Positions 40,880 through 41,520 of a stretch of 41,520 bases of DNA are shown one piece after another. The translations under genes and the position numbers were made by a program. Positions within the stretch are counted from its first letter, which is position 1, and every line of letters starts with the position of its first letter. Under the pieces are notes generated by a model. The model had not been told where the DNA came from and did no database searches. It saw only the letters and a program-made list of their open reading frames with translations. This stretch comes from Treponema sp. (GTDB taxonomy: Bacteria; Spirochaetota; Spirochaetia; Treponematales; Treponemataceae): positions 1 to 41,520 of the forward strand of contig JAIKYZ010000082.1 of NCBI GenBank assembly GCA_024682655.1, in the 5' to 3' direction.

Positions 40880-41520
40880 TTATCTCCTTAAAACGTCTTC
40901 AAAAACGTTCAGTTTCTTTTCGCCAAATCTCTGGAACTTAGTCAAAATTGTAGAAATCAAAAGGTAAATCAAAGCAACTTCTATATATAAGGCCAGAGGT
41001 TCATAAGTTCTTGCTACAATTCTTTGAGTGGCCATAAACATTTCTGTAACGGTAATATTTGCTGCCAGAGAAGTTTCCTTTACCATAGCAATCAATGAAT
41101 TTGAAAGAGGTGGAAAGGCTGTTCTGAAAGCCTGTGGCAATACAATTTTTGTCATTACCTGAAAATAATTCATTCCTACACAGTAACCAGCTTCTATTTG
41201 TCCTACCGGTATAGATTCCAGGGCGGCTCTCATTGTTTCTGCCGAGTAGGCACCTTCATTTAAGGAAAATACCAGTATTGCAGCAGGAAAAGGATCAATC
41301 ATAATACCAAGTTTTGGAAGTCCATAAAAAACAACATAAAGTTGTACTAAGATTGGAGTTCCTCTGGCTACCCAAATATAAAATCTTGCAAGGTCTTTAA
41401 GAATTTTTACATGAGAATATTGAACTAAAGCGGTAAAAATCGCTATCAGCAGAGCAAAGAAAAAAGATATAAGTGTTACTTGAATTGCTTGCAGATTCCT
41501 TCTGGAAGATTATTATTCCA
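40880..41520 (-). pseudogene. Polar amino-acid ABC transporter permease, 5' end apparently frameshifted
   Basis: From about 41490 leftward the frame is intact and typical: LQAIQVTLISFFFALL, FYIWVARGTPILVQLYVVFYGLP and the EAA-type loop ESIPVGQIEAGYCVGMNYFQVMTKIVLPQAFRTAFPPLSN. Upstream, this frame meets two stop codons (41515-41510) before any good start. The neighbouring frame reads WNNNLPEGI, which is what precedes LQAIQVTL in relatives. A one-base deletion around 41491-41497 would explain this. It may be a sequencing error, a true disruption, or an internal start. The gene's extreme 5' end is beyond the window. The remaining protein has four or five membrane helices. Confidence 0.7.

Noticed and set aside
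1..41520. A circular 41.5-kb plasmid
   Set aside because: Joining the ends would run the esterase fragment into the frameshifted start of the permease, which matches neither family. The edges look like window cuts.

Overview
The window is AT-rich DNA that most resembles an anaerobic gut or rumen spirochaete of the Treponema type. This rests on gene content, not on a database match: a PerR / desulfoferrodoxin / rubrerythrin cluster, anaerobic NrdD-NrdG, a PyrK-PyrD fusion, class II xylose isomerase, a Cache-type chemoreceptor and receiver-SARP signalling. No rRNA, tRNA, CRISPR array or recognisable insertion sequence was seen.

Layout. 1-3.1 kb: the 5' end of a carboxylesterase, then an oxidative-stress operon read leftwards (perR, superoxide reductase, and a flavin-reductase/rubredoxin/rubrerythrin fusion). 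2.7-5.8 kb: an ECF transporter operon (S, T, fused double ATPase) followed by a small secreted beta-barrel protein. 5.9-7.8 kb: a CitA/DcuS-like two-component pair. 8.0-12.1 kb: a PQ-loop/SGNH fusion, a chemoreceptor and a secreted CBM-like protein. 12.2-18.4 kb: a 1182-residue protein of unknown function, a HicA-like small protein, a MATE exporter and a histidine-phosphatase-like protein. This block is bracketed by two related structured elements, each placed just after a stop codon. 18.4-25.6 kb: xylA, a nitroreductase, pyrK-pyrD, an NlpC/P60 protein, a membrane phosphoesterase, a YhhN-family protein and a small unknown. 25.7-28.5 kb: nrdD-nrdG behind NrdR-type boxes. 28.6-30.7 kb: a CHASE-GGDEF-EAL protein.

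30.8-35.2 kb is a complete plasmid-type replication and partition module: a Rep_3 initiator, a ParA ATPase, a small DNA-binding partner and about 19 iterons in two clusters. The first cluster has an ordered +++---+++--- pattern. Further elements are inverted TAGGTATA-type clusters and two of the three copies of a 120-bp three-hairpin repeat; the third copy is at 221. Single iterons also lie at the ribosome-binding site of an HD-domain gene (35225) and upstream of a metQ-like gene (38311). The module therefore looks integrated into its surroundings, as expected for a chromid or large plasmid carrying core metabolism, or for a plasmid captured by a chromosome. 35.2-41.5 kb: the HD hydrolase, a LytS-type kinase with a receiver-SARP regulator, a MetQ-like binding protein, and a polar amino-acid ABC transporter whose permease seems frameshifted near the window edge.

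Cross-cutting signals: (i) the palindrome GTTAG-N6-CTAAC occurs at promoters of the ECF operon, xylA (twice) and pyrK-pyrD, suggesting one shared repressor; (ii) two fused ORFs keep a perfect Shine-Dalgarno and ATG at the fusion joint; (iii) three genes have a -10 box only 6-7 nt from the ATG and no ribosome-binding site, suggesting leaderless mRNAs.
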